Source of the DNA: Epiperipatus broadwayi
Lineage: Eukaryota; Onychophora; Udeonychophora; Euonychophora; Peripatidae
Length of the DNA: 64,000 nt
Direction: 5' to 3'
Assembly (NCBI GenBank): GCA_028023455.1
Contig: JAQFVV010012446.1
Coordinates: forward strand, 3,849,501 to 3,913,500
In this document: piece after piece, positions 36,372-48,134 of the stretch
Position numbering within the stretch: the stretch's first letter is position 1
Layout of the letters: each line of letters starts with the position of its first letter
Program-made: the position numbers and the translations under genes
Notes under the pieces: model-generated
Databases searched by the model: none
What the model was told of the DNA's origin: nothing
What the model saw: the letters and a program-made list of their open reading frames with translations, nothing else

Positions 36372-36549
36372 TATTAATATCATCCTATATTCTTTATTAC
36401 TTTTTACAATGCTTTTTTACAATCCACTATTGATAGTTGACCTTCATGTAAAAAATTCTGAAGAAGATTGCTGGGGCAATCGAAATGGTCAATAGTGGAT
36501 TGTAAAGAAAGCATTGTAAAAAGTAATAAAGAGTATAGATGATATTAAT
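36372..36549 (+). mobile_element. 178-bp foldback element with hammerhead-like core
   Basis: Arms TTTTACAATCCACTATTGAT and TCAATAGTGGATTGTAAA are almost perfect complements and extend outward through TTATTACTTTTTACAATGC. The loop carries CTGAAGA...GAAA. No ORF of its own. Confidence 0.78.
36458..36490 (+). ncRNA. Hammerhead-ribozyme-type core in a foldback loop
   Basis: CTGAAGA (36458-36464), stem II GATTGC-TGGG-GCAATC (6 perfect pairs), GAAA (36482-36485), TGGTC (36486-36490), then AATAGTGG. AATT before and AAT after the core give a short stem I; the longer arm pairing lies just outside. Confidence 0.55.
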
Positions 36550-37900
36550 ATTATATGGATTTGGCAATGCAATAAGAAAGATAAAGATTTATTTTATTAT
36601 TATCTATCCATATTATTGCCTTGCATGATCTCATGCAGTGGTACAGTGACAGACACTAGAGCTCATGGCTTTGCAAAACATTTATAGCAGTCACACCAAA
36701 TAATGCTGCTATGCTCAAGACATAAAGATTTTGCAGCACTGTATCAACACTGATTTTGGTGTTTGTGGTTTTTCTCAGGTACAGTTTACTATCGAATATG
36801 ATACACCTTTACAAAACATGTCTTATAACTAAACTAACAACTTAAATATTATGGTTTAACATTATTCTTATACAAACATACATTAGTCATGACCTTGAAC
36901 TTATGCATCTGATATTTATAACACTGTTTAAGAAAGTAGTTAGGTTGTATCTATAACATCAGCTGTAATCTCCACAGGCTTAATGCTGAATTGATTATTT
37001 GGTTTTGAAAACTTCAGGAATGGAAATGTTTATAGGTTATTAAATAAAAGGCTCTAAAATAAATAATTAAAATTTTCCAAATTATAAATTTGGAAAATTA
37101 TTTAGACTTGATACTGACTGGGGGTAGATTTGATAAAGAGAAAAGAATTCAGTAAAAGAAGAGAGTAAGTAGAAAGACCTCTGATTCCATCAGAGAAGAA
37201 ACAAAATTGCTGCTACAATAGAAAAATAATCACACACAAAAAAGAAGAAAAATACTAGAATTACAATTGATTTATGTGTTTGCCATTTACTAAATTATGG
37301 AAAATATGAGATGCTAACTTAAATATTTATAACCTAAATCTTTATTTGTATCAGTCATATGCTGAATTAACCAAGAAAATACCTTAATCTGGAAAAAATG
37401 GTCTGTTTTATGAAAGATTTTTTTAAAAAAAACCCCTCTGTAAGCCTATTAAAAAGCATTCAGCCAAAGAATAAGATTTGTTATTGTTGAAAGGAAGGAA
37501 CAAAATGCTTCACCACTGAATTTCTAAGTTCTTTTAACTGACAAAGATCCCAATCTGAGAATAAGTGTCCATGTTATTAGAAGGTGAAAGAAAACCACCA
37601 AATCATGGAAATGTTTACAAAGAAATTTTAAGAGTTTTTGCTGCAGGCATATTTATTGATTCAAAAAAGTTTTCTAGACTAATATTGATGTATGCTGTCA
37701 CTCTAAATAAATTTTTAGTATTAAAGACATTTTTAAATTTCTTTATGCCTATTATTAATTGTGTCAATGATTTTTGCTTCAGTGTAAGCTTGACAATACT
37801 GGAGGGAATATTTGCTCATAGTATCTCTGTTAAACCAACAACTTGGTATAGTTTGCCTAAGCTTATCACTCTTACAACTATCCATCTTATCACTGTGTGT
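36550..37900. other. No gene recognised
   Basis: The plus-strand ORF at 37565-37930 (121 codons) runs into the family C arm and shows no domain. 36600-36680 is a family I tRNA-like scrap. Confidence 0.4.
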
Positions 37901-37902
37901 AA

Positions 37903-38790
37903 GCGTATAACAATAAGTACAGGGATTTGAACTCAGACTTTCAACCACTCTTCAACTATCCACACTATCTCATACCATTGATACACAAGACCACACACAT
38001 GTAGAAAAGATAAATAATCACCAATATATGTATTTTGTGGTAAACCAGCACTCATCAGTTGGTCCAAATTATCATCTGCCACACACACACACACACATAT
38101 ATAATCAGTGCTCAGTTTATATTAATATAGCAAATCTTCATACTTTAATGGTCAGACTTCAATCTACTCCAACCTCCAACTTTTCACCCATCCGTACCAT
38201 TGAAAATCTGATGATGAAGGATGCTTGAAAGTTTGAGTTCAAATTTCCTATATTTACAATTAGGCTCCAGGTATATGAAGAATGTCTGTATTTCAAATGT
38301 TTACACATTAAGCCTGCCTCCTGCCCACTCCTATGTCTTTAAATGGATAAGGTCCTATACATGAGGGGTCAGAGTGACTTGAGGTCAACATAGGCATGGC
38401 AATAATATTGACATCAGCATGAGATTTGGGCTTTCCATCATCAGATTTTCAATGGTATGGATGGCAGCTGAAGAGTTGGAGGTTGGAGTAGATTAAAACC
38501 TGTCCTTTAAAGTATGAAGATTTGCTAACTTAATATATACTGAGCACTGATTATATATATATGTTGGGAGATGATAATCTGGACCAACTGATGAGTGCTG
38601 GTTTAGCATGAAATACATCTATTTGTGATTCTTTGTCTTTTCTACATGTGTGTGGTCATGTGTATCAGTGGTATGAGATAGTGTGGATAATTGAAGGGTG
38701 TTTGAAAGTCCGAGTTCAAATCCCTATATTTACAATTAGGCTCCAGGTATATGAAGAATGCCTGTATTTCAAATATTTAAATATAATATA
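37903..38790. mobile_element. Family C foldback element
   Basis: Left arm words AGGGATTTGAACTCAGACTTT, CCAGCACTCATCAGTTGG and CAATCTACTCCAACCTCC are mirrored on the right by GGAGGTTGGAGTAGATT, CCAACTGATGAGTGCTGG and AAGTCCGAGTTCAAATCCC. A B-box-like GAGTTCAAATCCC sits near each end. The direct word ATTTACAATTAGGCTCCAGG occurs at about 38252 and 38728. Hammerhead-type cores lie in both arms: minus strand at about 38028-38058, and 38588-38621, the better one. No coding capacity. Confidence 0.8.
38571..38632 (+). ncRNA. Hammerhead-ribozyme-type motif, family C
   Basis: CCAA-CTGATGA (38588-38594), stem II GTGCT-GGTTT-AGCAT, GAAA (38610-38613), TACATCTA, then TTTGTGATT. Family consensus from other copies is TACATGTA-TTGG. 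That gives CCAA/TTGG as inner stem I and ATGATC/GATCAT as outer stem I. Here the triplet before TTTG is CTA, one change from GTA. Confidence 0.58.
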
Positions 38791-40110
38791 AACATTTTTT
38801 AATTTTTTTCTATACATAATTGTTTTGTCTCCTGGATGGTCAGTGCAAGTACTTAAAGTAGTGAGAATTTATTGAAAGTATATATAATAAAAGGTACGCA
38901 TTTATTTTCTATATTGGTGTTTTACATTATTGTCTATAATGCTCAAGAATTCATGAGAAATTCAAGAGGGCAGAAGTGCCAGTCCTGGTATCAATTCAAG
39001 GATCTTATATTTCAGAGTCCTAACACTCTACCACTGTACTAACCATACAGGGCAGAAAGTAACTAAGTGGCCATATTTCTCTGGAGTTCATACATTTGAG
39101 CCAAAACACCAGAACTGGGAAATTCAGGGATGTTAAACTACAAGGTTTACTAGGCTACACAGTGATCACTGAAAATGATTCACGGGCAACACTATCAATG
39201 AATTAAATTAATGTTATGATTCTCATATGCACTAGGTATGGCAGTAGGACATTTCAAATGATTATTTTGGAAGAACATATACACAGCTGTCCATTTGTTT
39301 ATAAATCAGACTCAATCTCATATATTTGTAGCTGTGATCCATAAACTATTAGATTAACTTTTGATTATTATTTAGAGAAATAAAATGGAAATCAGTTTTA
39401 ATGACAACTTTATGGGAAAGTCATTGAAATTTAACAATAACTTTATGGATAGGTCATTGAAAAAATTTCTTTTAAGAATTCTTTTAGAAATGCATAAAAT
39501 ATTATTTACAGTGATAGTTATTTTCACTCTACTCCCGAGCCATCTTGTGCAAATTTGCATAATCAGTGGACATTAGATGTTACAGCACTATATCCTCTGA
39601 CACCTACTGAATATTTGAGTTTACAGAAGATGGCTTTAGAGTTAGAATGGAGATAACTGCTCTTGGAAGCATATTAAAAAGCACATGAGAAGTCATTTGA
39701 TATTTTAGTTGAAATATTGTGATAAAATGCACTAATAAAATAACTCAATCAGTTATGATTGATAAAGAATCAAGTTAAATCAACTCTTAATAATTATTTG
39801 AAATTGGAATTGTGTTATATCGTGTAACGGGGAATTTTTAAAAAGTTAAACCAATGGAAAGAGATCAGGTTTCTGTTGCTTTTCTGATGTATTGATTAAA
39901 TGTCGTAAAAGTCTACATTATCAGCTTTAAACTATCTTTATAAGATGTTGTGAACAAGTTTTAAAAATAACTTTAGGTATTAAATTTATTACTATTGCTT
40001 ATGCAATTATAAATATCAATAGTAATGATTGGTTGAGGTCAAAGGTCACAAACTTTTTTTTCATTAAAAAAAATCAAATATTGAATCCACAATAAAGGAA
40101 TAATAGTATT
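38790..40110. other. No gene recognised
   Basis: A family I tRNA-like scrap lies on the minus strand at about 38975-39065. Overlapping short ORFs on both strands at 39372-39576 mirror each other and show no domain. Confidence 0.4.
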
Positions 40111-40114
40111 GAAA

Positions 40115-40812
40115 TTGTATATACTTACCCTAGATGTAATTAAAGGGATTTGAACCCAGACTTTTAAGCTTCCTACAGTCATCCACTTCATCCAATATAA
40201 CCAATACAATAACCACATGCATGTGAAAAAGATAAAAGATCTCCAGTATGCATATTTCATACTGAAACAGCACTCATCAGTTGGTCTGAATTATCTCACA
40301 CGCATATATATATATAATCAGTGTTCTGTTTACTGTATATTAAGATAGAAATCTACACACTTTAATAGATAGACTTCAGTCATCTCCACTCTCCAGTTCT
40401 TCAGCCATCCATATCCCTGAACATCTGATGATGGAATGCTCAAAGCCCTTGATGATACTAATACTATAGCCATACCCATGTTAACCTTAAGTCAATCTGA
40501 GTATAATATTGGCATCATCACGAGCTTTGAATATTCCATCATCAGATTTTCAGTGATGTGGATGGCTGAATAGTTGGAGAATGAAGCGGATTGAACCCTA
40601 TCCATTAAAGTGTGTAGATTTGCTATCTTAATATTAACCAAGCACTGATTATATATATATGGGAGATGATGATCTGGAGCAATTGATGAGTGCTCGTCAG
40701 CATTAAATACATGTATTGGAGATCATTTATCTTTTTCACATGTACGTGGTGATTTGATTATAATGTATGGAGTGGATTCTGTGGAGAGCTTGAAAATCTG
40801 GGTTCAAAAATA
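40115..40812. mobile_element. Family C foldback element
   Basis: Left GGGATTTGAACCCAGACTTT and right AAAATCTGGGTTCAAA are the ends. CAGCACTCATCAGTTGGTC pairs with GAGCAATTGATGAGTGCTC. The centre has CCATCATCAGATTTTCAGTG and its complement. The left arm core is intact; the right arm core has TTGATGA and TAAA. Confidence 0.8.
40235..40297 (-). ncRNA. Hammerhead-ribozyme-type motif, family C
   Basis: Minus strand: CCAA-CTGATGA (TCATCAG at 40274-40280), stem II GTGCTG-TTT-CAGTAT, GAAA (TTTC at 40255-40258), TATGCATA, CTGGAGAT. All core bases are present; stem I has one mismatch next to the core. Confidence 0.58.
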
Positions 40813-41440
40813 AGAATAGGAGTTTGTTTTAATGTTCAGGACTACAAAAAAGGTATTCTAATGAATGCACTGCTGGTGATGTTAATCATACATAAAAAAG
40901 TATTGAATACTTTCACTTTACCATTTGGAGTTTATTGACTAATTGGGTATTTATCATATAAAAGTAATGCATCAAAATTAATAATCAAATGACTTATTGC
41001 TTGGAACTGATAAGGAGTTCAAACCCTGGAAGTATCACATCTAGGACATGATCCAATTATCTTGAGTTCTAGACTCTGCCCTTGCATCAAACCATGCATG
41101 AAACTGTGTAATAATTTGTTTAGTATATATCATCTTTTAGCCAGACCATTTAGTATTACCATCCTTTATCCTAAGTTTAGGATATACTATGTTTTAGTCT
41201 GACTGTTGATTTCTTATGGTAACATATTTAATATAATATTGATTTATGACAAGAAAAAAAATCATGCTCAAATTTAATATGCTGATTTACTTACTATTGT
41301 AGAATTTTAGACCTTATTTTGACTGGAATGTCTGTAGAAAAACTTTTCCATTTTCTTTTAAATTCACTGATCCTGGCAATTTCTCAGATCACAAAACATC
41401 TTAATATTTAAAAGCGTTCATCAAATAATTCCTTAATTTT

Positions 41441-41551
41441 TTTTTTGTTTGTTTCATGTGTCATAGCATCGGCAGGGAAGCGAACCTGCTAACCTGGGAC
41501 AACTGTTTGTAAGGCAGCTGTGCTGACCACTCGACCACCAACGCTTGACAA
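41441..41551 (-). mobile_element. tRNA-derived SINE (family D), complete
   Basis: Minus strand TGTCAAGCGTTGGTGGTCGAG head, B-box-like AGGTTCGCTTCCC, TATGACACATG end and A-rich tail. Perfect 14-bp duplication AATTCCTTAATTTT at 41427-41440 and 41552-41565. Confidence 0.88.
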
Positions 41552-41559
41552 AATTCCTT

Positions 41560-42340
41560 AATTTTAACAGCTGTTTGCTCTGTTATAGCAATACAACTAT
41601 ATAGAATAAACTTTCTGAGCAATTCACGTATTCCTTGTTGGATGTTTTAAGATCATTTTGTTGACAGTCCAGTTCTAACGGCATCTTTCTGGAAATATCA
41701 CTCACTTATTTTAGTAGAGCTTTTAATTGACTACAATTCCTGATTTTTTTTATCTTTTGTCTAAAATATTGTGAGAAACATCTTCTAGTCGCTGATTTAC
41801 AGAACAAATAATATATTAGAATTTATCAATAATTTTTAATAATATTATTATTAATGTTGTTGGTAGTAGCAGTAACAGTAGCAATATTACTAGTAGTAAT
41901 AGTAGTAGGTAATATATTATTATTTTACTATTAATTAGATCAATGATTATTTTATTGATACTATTAAACGATATGTCTGATTTGATCTTTTTGCCAAAAC
42001 AAACTAATAATAAACTACTACTATTCTAATAATATTCTGATTCATATATTGAATAAAGTGTCCACTGTGCTTTGAAATTTTGATTGTTAAAACTTTTTAA
42101 AAAAAAACATTTAATTGTTTGCTGCCATGAGATGTCCCACACTGAAAATGTGCTTGGCCATTAATATTTCGTACGACAATTACTCTAATATATATTGATA
42201 TTTATGTGTTACTATTTCGATTCTACATGAAAATATTTCTGAAATGGAAAATATAAAATAAAGAAATGAAATATGCTTAATGTATCTCAGATTTTCTGTA
42301 AACACTTTTAAATAATGTTTTTCTGAAGATTTGTGATGAT
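41560..42340. other. AT-rich with TAG/TAA trinucleotide tract
   Basis: A degenerate trinucleotide tract (GTAGTAGCAGTAACAGTAGC) lies at about 41835-41935. No gene recognised. 40815-41430 also holds only an old tRNA-like scrap near 41020-41110. Confidence 0.4.
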
Positions 42341-42530
42341 GGTGTTCTAGCTATATTTTTATATTGGACTATTTCCATAATCTAATATGTGTGTTGAATG
42401 TCTTTAGAGAAGTTTAATTTTAGTTAAATATTCCAAATGCATTCAGCTGTTAGTAATATCACAGCAAACTGGTTAGTATATGCACCAACTGTTAGTAATA
42501 TCACAGCAAATAGGTTAGTATATGCACAAC

Positions 42531-42564
42531 GTTTCGAGAGGTATTTTTCTCCCCTCTTCTTCAG
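42531..42564 (-). ncRNA. Hammerhead-like core, family A left arm
   Basis: Minus strand CTGAAGA (42558-42564), stem II AGAGG-loop-CCTCT, CGAAAC (GTTTC at 42531-42535), then GTTGTGCATATACTAACC. CAGCAA before and TTTGCTG after can form part of stem I. Stem III and the cleavage triplet do not fit the consensus well. Confidence 0.45.
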
Positions 42565-42799
42565 GTGTTGCTGGCCTGACCAGTAAATACAAAAATATTA
42601 GATAAAGAAGAAAAGGTACAAGGAAGAAAATTTAAAGAAGCTGCTCACATGACAATGGCAAAAAATCCCATAAGCCAATGTAGTGTGACTATACATAATG
42701 TATGGAAACCACTAATCAAGTTTGCTCTGAGGAAAAAGTGGAGAAATCAGGAGGAACCTCATAGATAAGTATATGAAATTACTACATACTGTTGCCTTT

Positions 42800-42890
42800 G
42801 GCAGGATGGCTCAGTTGGTTAGAGCATTACCTTAAAATTCAATAATCAAGAATCTAAGGACCCAGGTTCGAATCCCATGCTAGTACTGTC
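42800..42890 (+). other. tRNA-like segment with Pol III A and B boxes in the PLE 3' region
   Basis: TGGCTCAGTTGG at 42807-42818 matches the A-box consensus. GGTTCGAATCC at 42865-42875 matches the B-box consensus exactly. The spacing is tRNA-like. It lies between the endonuclease stop and the hammerhead-like core. The same segment is present in both arms of other family A copies. It is not a working tRNA: the anticodon arm is AT-rich and the acceptor ends do not pair. Confidence 0.75.
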
Positions 42891-42910
42891 ACTGGCCAGG
42901 CCAGCAACAC

Positions 42911-42943
42911 CTGAAGAAGAGGGGAGAAAAATACCTCTTGAAA
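42911..42943 (+). ncRNA. Hammerhead-like core, family A right arm
   Basis: CTGAAGA (42911-42917), stem II AGAGG-loop-CCTCT, TGAAAT (GAAA at 42940-42943). Mirror image of the left-arm core with a C-to-T change after GAAA. Confidence 0.42.
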
Positions 42944-43605
42944 TGTTGTGCATATACTAACCTGTTTGCTGTGATATTACTAATAGTTGTTTGCTGTGAT
43001 ATTACTAACAGTTGGTGTATATACTAACCTGTTTGCTGTGATATTACTAACAGTTGAATGCATTTGGAATATTTAACTAAAATTAAACTTTTCTAAAGAC
43101 ATTCAACACACATATTAGATGATGGAAATAGTCCAATATAAAAAGACAAATACAACTCTTAAATAATGATTAGTAATATTTTTAAAGTTTATAAAAATTA
43201 CAAATGTACCTCACAAAAGCTAGCTTTAAGTTGCTGCTATCAATGTCATTAGCTTCAGTATGTATTCGTTAAGACTGATCTCCCTATTTGTATAATGAAA
43301 GGTGGGATTTTACCTAACTTATCTTCATGAATACACACCATAAAATCTGAAAAGCTTGTTGTACTTGAATAGATATTAAATATAATGATAACATTTGCAG
43401 CCTTAAACAATTCTGAAAGTCATTTTCATAACCTCTTTTTTCACCTTATCAAGGCAAAATAATCTAAATAATTAAATAAACTACCAATACAAAGTACTCA
43501 AAAACTTTAAATTTATCCCTAACACATATATATTTGCATACCAAACCATTTACAACTTTCTTAAATACTTTAACAATACTATTTTTTATATCAAAACTTT
43601 ATTCT

Positions 43606-43637
43606 AACAGTTTCGACTGTCCTGCAGTCATCATCAG
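43606..43637 (-). ncRNA. Hammerhead-ribozyme-type core, family H
   Basis: Minus strand CTGATGA (43631-43637), stem II GACTG-CAGGA-CAGTC (5 perfect pairs), GAAA (43611-43614), CTGTT, then AGAATAAAG. Same family as 30319-30350. No terminal inverted repeat is seen here. Confidence 0.58.
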
Positions 43638-43639
43638 AC

Positions 43640-44830
43640 CTCTTTACAATCCTATTTCTAAAAACCCAACTGACAAAATTTTGTAAAAGTAGAAATTAAT
43701 ACCTAAGAAAAAGAAGAAGAAAATTATATTACATATATATTTGAAAACACCTACATTTTTATGCAATACATGATCTGTTCCACATTTTGTGAGCATGGGG
43801 CCACCATATTGAAACCTTTCCTAACTTAAATCACTGCATATTTGGATATTATTTTAATGTTTAATTTATATTGGTGTTGTGACCTAATTCATGGTTATCA
43901 CAATACTTATCACTATTCAAAATTTGATTTTAGTATTTAATGTTACTTGAGATTCTCATCACAAAAAATGTTTCAGGATTGAATCTTCTACTAAATCATT
44001 ATATATTTTGCTTTTCCAGAAAAAAAAGCCCACAAGATAAAATTTTACATTGTATTTTTACATTTTAAATATTTGTTGTTACACGATCTTTCTGTTACTA
44101 TGACTACAAGACTATTATCACTATGAGAGCATAAAGGCATAAATGATAGCTGTTTTCTAATTCTGTAAACAGGGAATAAAATCAGTGACCATGTAATTTC
44201 AAGACAAACAGACTCCCTTGGCAGCCGCTAGCGTATTACCCTTCAATTAAAAAGGAATTTAATATATTTATCGATTTTATTATTATTTTTCCACAGTCAA
44301 AGCTCACTCAGTGAATAGTGATACAATTAAAATATACTGTTATTGATCTTACTATTAGATCTGCAAAGTTATACAAAATACTTGACTCAATTCAAAACCT
44401 TAGAGTATTTGAGTTTTCAAACTCATACTTGACTCAATTCAAAACCTTAGAGGATTTGAATTTTCAAACTTTGAGTTTGAAAATAAAACCAAGAGCAAAA
44501 AGAGCCATTGTATAATAAATGTGCAAATTCAGTCCTTTCAACCAAAGGAAAGCCAATACACTAAAAACCCTATATGAATTTGATTGTAGTTTCATTTAGT
44601 ATCCATCAGTTTTATTCATTACTTACTTCTGTTGTGGCATCTGGAGATGAAATAAAAACATCACTCATATATAACTGAAGTAAGCTAAAGAGAGAATTAA
44701 CAATACTTATTGTTAAATAATGAAACATTTACATTGCTTTTTTCTTGTTTTTCACTACTTCATAGCAAAATTGTTATAGTATTTTGTGTCCCAAGATCAG
44801 ATAATTAGTGATGATAGTATTTTAATAGTA
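43640..44830. other. No gene recognised; short internal duplication
   Basis: CTTGACTCAATTCAAAACCT occurs at about 44380 and 44428, a 48-bp tandem duplication. Otherwise AT-rich with no feature. Confidence 0.45.
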
Positions 44831-44835
44831 ATTAT

Positions 44836-46005
44836 AAGTTGGACTATTACCCATCATCGAATATTAATTGTTAAATGTTTTATTCAGCTGTTAATAATAG
44901 GATTTAGATTAGTATATAATACAGTGTTTTGAATGGTATTCTTTTCTGCAGTTATTGGCTTTACCAATGACAGTATTAGCATGGGAATCAAACCTGGATC
45001 TTTACATTTGTGATAAATATTGAATTTAAGGTGATGCTCTAACCAAGGGGCCTATTCTGTGAAAGAATAATCAATAAAAATTTTGGGTAGTTGTGACTTA
45101 CGCCCAATGTGGCCACTTGATGGTGTTGTTTCTCTGCAAAAGCACAGAAATATGCCATTTTCATGGCCAAAATTACAGCCTCTAGAACAGTTCTGTTCAT
45201 ATTAGCCATTATCAGACCTAGATGGTGTTGCACACTGTGCTTTGTGTCACTATGGAAATAGTGCATGCTTCACAGATCGCTACTGTAGGATGTGAGGGTG
45301 TATGGAATTCAACTGGTCATAAGTGTTTTTATGTGGATTGACAGTAATGATCTTACACCTTACCTGATGTACTATTACATACTAATAATTAGAAGCCCAT
45401 CACCACATTTCCCTACACATCTTGGAAGGTGAAGACAATTGCAAAATGGTAGGTTCCAGAACCATTTCATATAAGACATGCAAAAAGGCACGTTTATGTG
45501 AGAACAGCTACATGAGTAATAAAATGGCTGTCATTGTACATTGTTTTGGAAATCATAATCTTGGTTTGCTCAGAGTAGTGCATGTATTGGCCAATCCTTC
45601 GGATCAGCAAAACCATTGGACCCCCACCCCTGCATGCCAGCACTACACACTGAAATGTATAATATGATTAAAAAATGTAATTTAGAAAATAATGTTGGTT
45701 CATAAATTTTTTAAAAATACTTTGAAAAATTGTTGAAGAACAGAAAGCAAAAAATTATCGGCCCGGTAACATTACATTTCATTATTTTTGCTAGCAACAG
45801 TACCATCAAGCAGCCACATTGTGTGGAAGTCACAACTATCAAATTTTGAATATTTACCTATGAGAGTTCCCTCTGATTTATCTACATTCTTCTAAGGACA
45901 AAGTGTGTGCTATTACTAACTTTTGAATGTGTTTGAAAAGTTGAAATAAAGTTTGAATTTTTCTAAAGACATTTAACAATTAATGTTAAATGATAAAAAT
46001 AATTC
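44836..46005. mobile_element. Family A (PLE) copy with an inserted TIR element
   Basis: Left end TTGGACTATTACCCATCATC; the right end is its diverged complement near 46000 (GATAAAAATAATTCAAG). A tRNA-like scrap with GGGAATCAAACCTGG is at about 44983. The middle (45078-45848) is a separate element. The hammerhead-like core is decayed. Confidence 0.65.
45078..45848. mobile_element. Non-autonomous TIR DNA transposon (~770 bp)
   Basis: GGTAGTTGTGACTT at the left end and AAGTCACAACTATC at the right end begin inverted repeats of about 50 bp that continue through CAATGTGGCCACTTGATGG / CCATCAAGCAGCCACATTG. The interior is richer in GC than its surroundings and has only short ORFs with no transposase motif. 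Superfamily not determined. Confidence 0.7.
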
Positions 46006-46009
46006 AAGA

Positions 46010-48130
46010 TATAATTCATTATCATGATGTTTTATGTAGATAATTCATCACATGACCACAATGCATATCTACTTTCAGATTACTATGTTTGTATAAGATA
46101 TATTCATGTCCATAGCTTTATGCACTAAATCTTTTTTTATTTAAAATAAAAAATCACACTTAAATTTTGATAGTATTATTTTAAAGAATAGAATTAAAAT
46201 TAATTGAGTAAAAATAAAATATATTATCTTTGTATATACATATATAATTTTAATAAATAGAAATTATATTTTAGTTTATTTAGTTAATCCAAATTCAAAA
46301 TGGCAGTTTTTTTTTGGTATATACAGTGGGACCATAATATACACTGTAACAATATGTACTATTTCACTCATACACTATTCCCCTCTCCCCCAAAAAAGTG
46401 TAAATAAAAACATTAAAATTCATAAATTTAATACATTTTACTATATGATAACAGTCATTTTTGTATCATGGCTTTCTGTACACATCTTGTTTATTAATAG
46501 CATTTTTTGGGATTATGTTGAAATCACATTTTATTTTTAAATTTTTCCATCCTTCCAAAAGTTTGATATGGTACAAATTTCAAATAATAAAGTCTTACTT
46601 AATTTCCTATCTGAGTATAATGGTTCATTACCGTCATTTTCCTTAATACACCATCTCTTGGTCATTTTTGACATTTTCTTCATTATATGCTCATTTACCA
46701 TAAAAACAGCTTAATCTATAATAATATTTTAATTTTTAAAAAAATCTGCAGAGATCAATATTTTAGTAAAAAAAATTGAATATCTGTTGCTCTATATGGT
46801 ACTATGAAGAGCTGATTGTCTATCCCCTTTCACCTTATATGGTGTTTGAAAGAGCTGACTGTCAAACTCTGCCATTGTTGAATAGAAATGTCTGTTAGCA
46901 TCAGAAATTACACTCAAGATCTTTTATTATTTTGTAATCGATTTTGAATAAGAAATCATCCCATAATTATTTACATTTACAATTAATTTTTTATAATATA
47001 TTGATTAATATGGTATTTAAATATAGACCTTTATTCAAAAATATTTAATTTTTAGAAGATGGAATAATCAATGGAAATGAATAATGCTCCATCGCTGTTT
47101 GTAAGTCAATGATGATCGGTAACTCCTAATAGAAAACGATTTCTTTTCATAATTGTCTACATATTTATCATTATTTTTCACAATAGATTTAGATTTTTAT
47201 TAATAAATGATTAATTTTAGAAGAAGGAAAGACGAGAAATGAATAATCAGCATTTCTATTTGTAAGTCAAAAGAAATCAATGGCAGCTACACATCGCAAT
47301 TGGTTGAAAAATAATTCTTTTGTTTTACTGCATGAAATCATTAGTTTTATAGCAGGAATTTTTTTGTTTTACTGCGGGCATTTTTTGCCATTTTTTTTGC
47401 AGTTGTGGATTTTAAATTTTTCATTATATATGAGCAACTTGAATATAAAACAATTAAATTTTTAGAAGCTAAATTAAAACAATTATGATTATTTTACTTT
47501 AAGATTTTTATGAATAGAAATATAATTGATGAATAAGAATAGCCAGAGTTTTACTCACTCCAACAAATAAGAAAAATTGCCAGTTAAAAACGTTAGATGA
47601 TGAAATAAAAGTTATCAATTTAGTAGTGACAGAAAAAAAAAAGTTAAACATTCTTGTATTATGTCAGGATTATAAAATTTCAAGGGTATCTGAGAATCTG
47701 AAATGGGTACAATAAATAAGGATGATCGTATAAATTCTAAAGTCAATCTGACTTCAAAAACATTAAACAACTGTAGAGGTCATAGTCTTCTAATAACGAG
47801 ATCCGTATTACGTTTTCAGAAGGGAGGAGTTATTATAGAAAAAGATAACATTTTTCTACAACAAAAGTCTGATCCTTTATTGTTCATTTTATTTTTTTTT
47901 AAAAAGATATAGAATAATGTTTTTTTAATTAGTTTTTGAATGAACACGAATGAGTGAACAGACACCCAATAAATATATATATATAAATGTACTCTCTTAA
48001 TTTATTATTAACAACTGTATTGTTATATTCAAATATTTTTAAAACTATAATCTTATTTTATAACTGCATATTATACACATTAAAAAGCATCTGTTTTATA
48101 CAAAAGAGCTACAATATCCGCTATATTTTG
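46010..48130. other. AT-rich; imperfect ~175-bp repetition at 47040-47290
   Basis: TTTTTAGAAGATGGAATAATC and GTTTGTAAGTCAATGATGATC are echoed by TTTTAGAAGAAGGAAAGAC and ATTTGTAAGTCAAAAGAAATC. No gene recognised. Confidence 0.4.
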
Positions 48131-48134
48131 GTCT

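Larger units (their letters stand above)
42345..43157. mobile_element. Family A (PLE) head-to-head copy
   Basis: The minus-strand left arm (42345-42585) ends at GGCCTGACCAG, where a plus-strand copy begins inside the GIY-YIG endonuclease tail: TKILDKEEK, then RKFKEAAHMTMAKNPISQCS and WKPLIKFALRKKWRNQEEPH, stop near 42763. Downstream are a tRNA-like segment, a hammerhead-like core and the terminus GATGGAAATAGTCCAATATA. A 40-bp segment with GTTAGTAATATCACAGCAAA is duplicated in the left arm, and its complement is present three times in the right arm. The coding tail here is intact where the 1.3-3.4 kb copy is broken. Confidence 0.82.

Noticed and set aside
37565-37930. 121-codon ORF, one of the longest outside the retroelements, as a host gene
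   Set aside because: No domain or recognisable motif. It runs into a family C arm and its composition is typical of AT-rich noncoding DNA.
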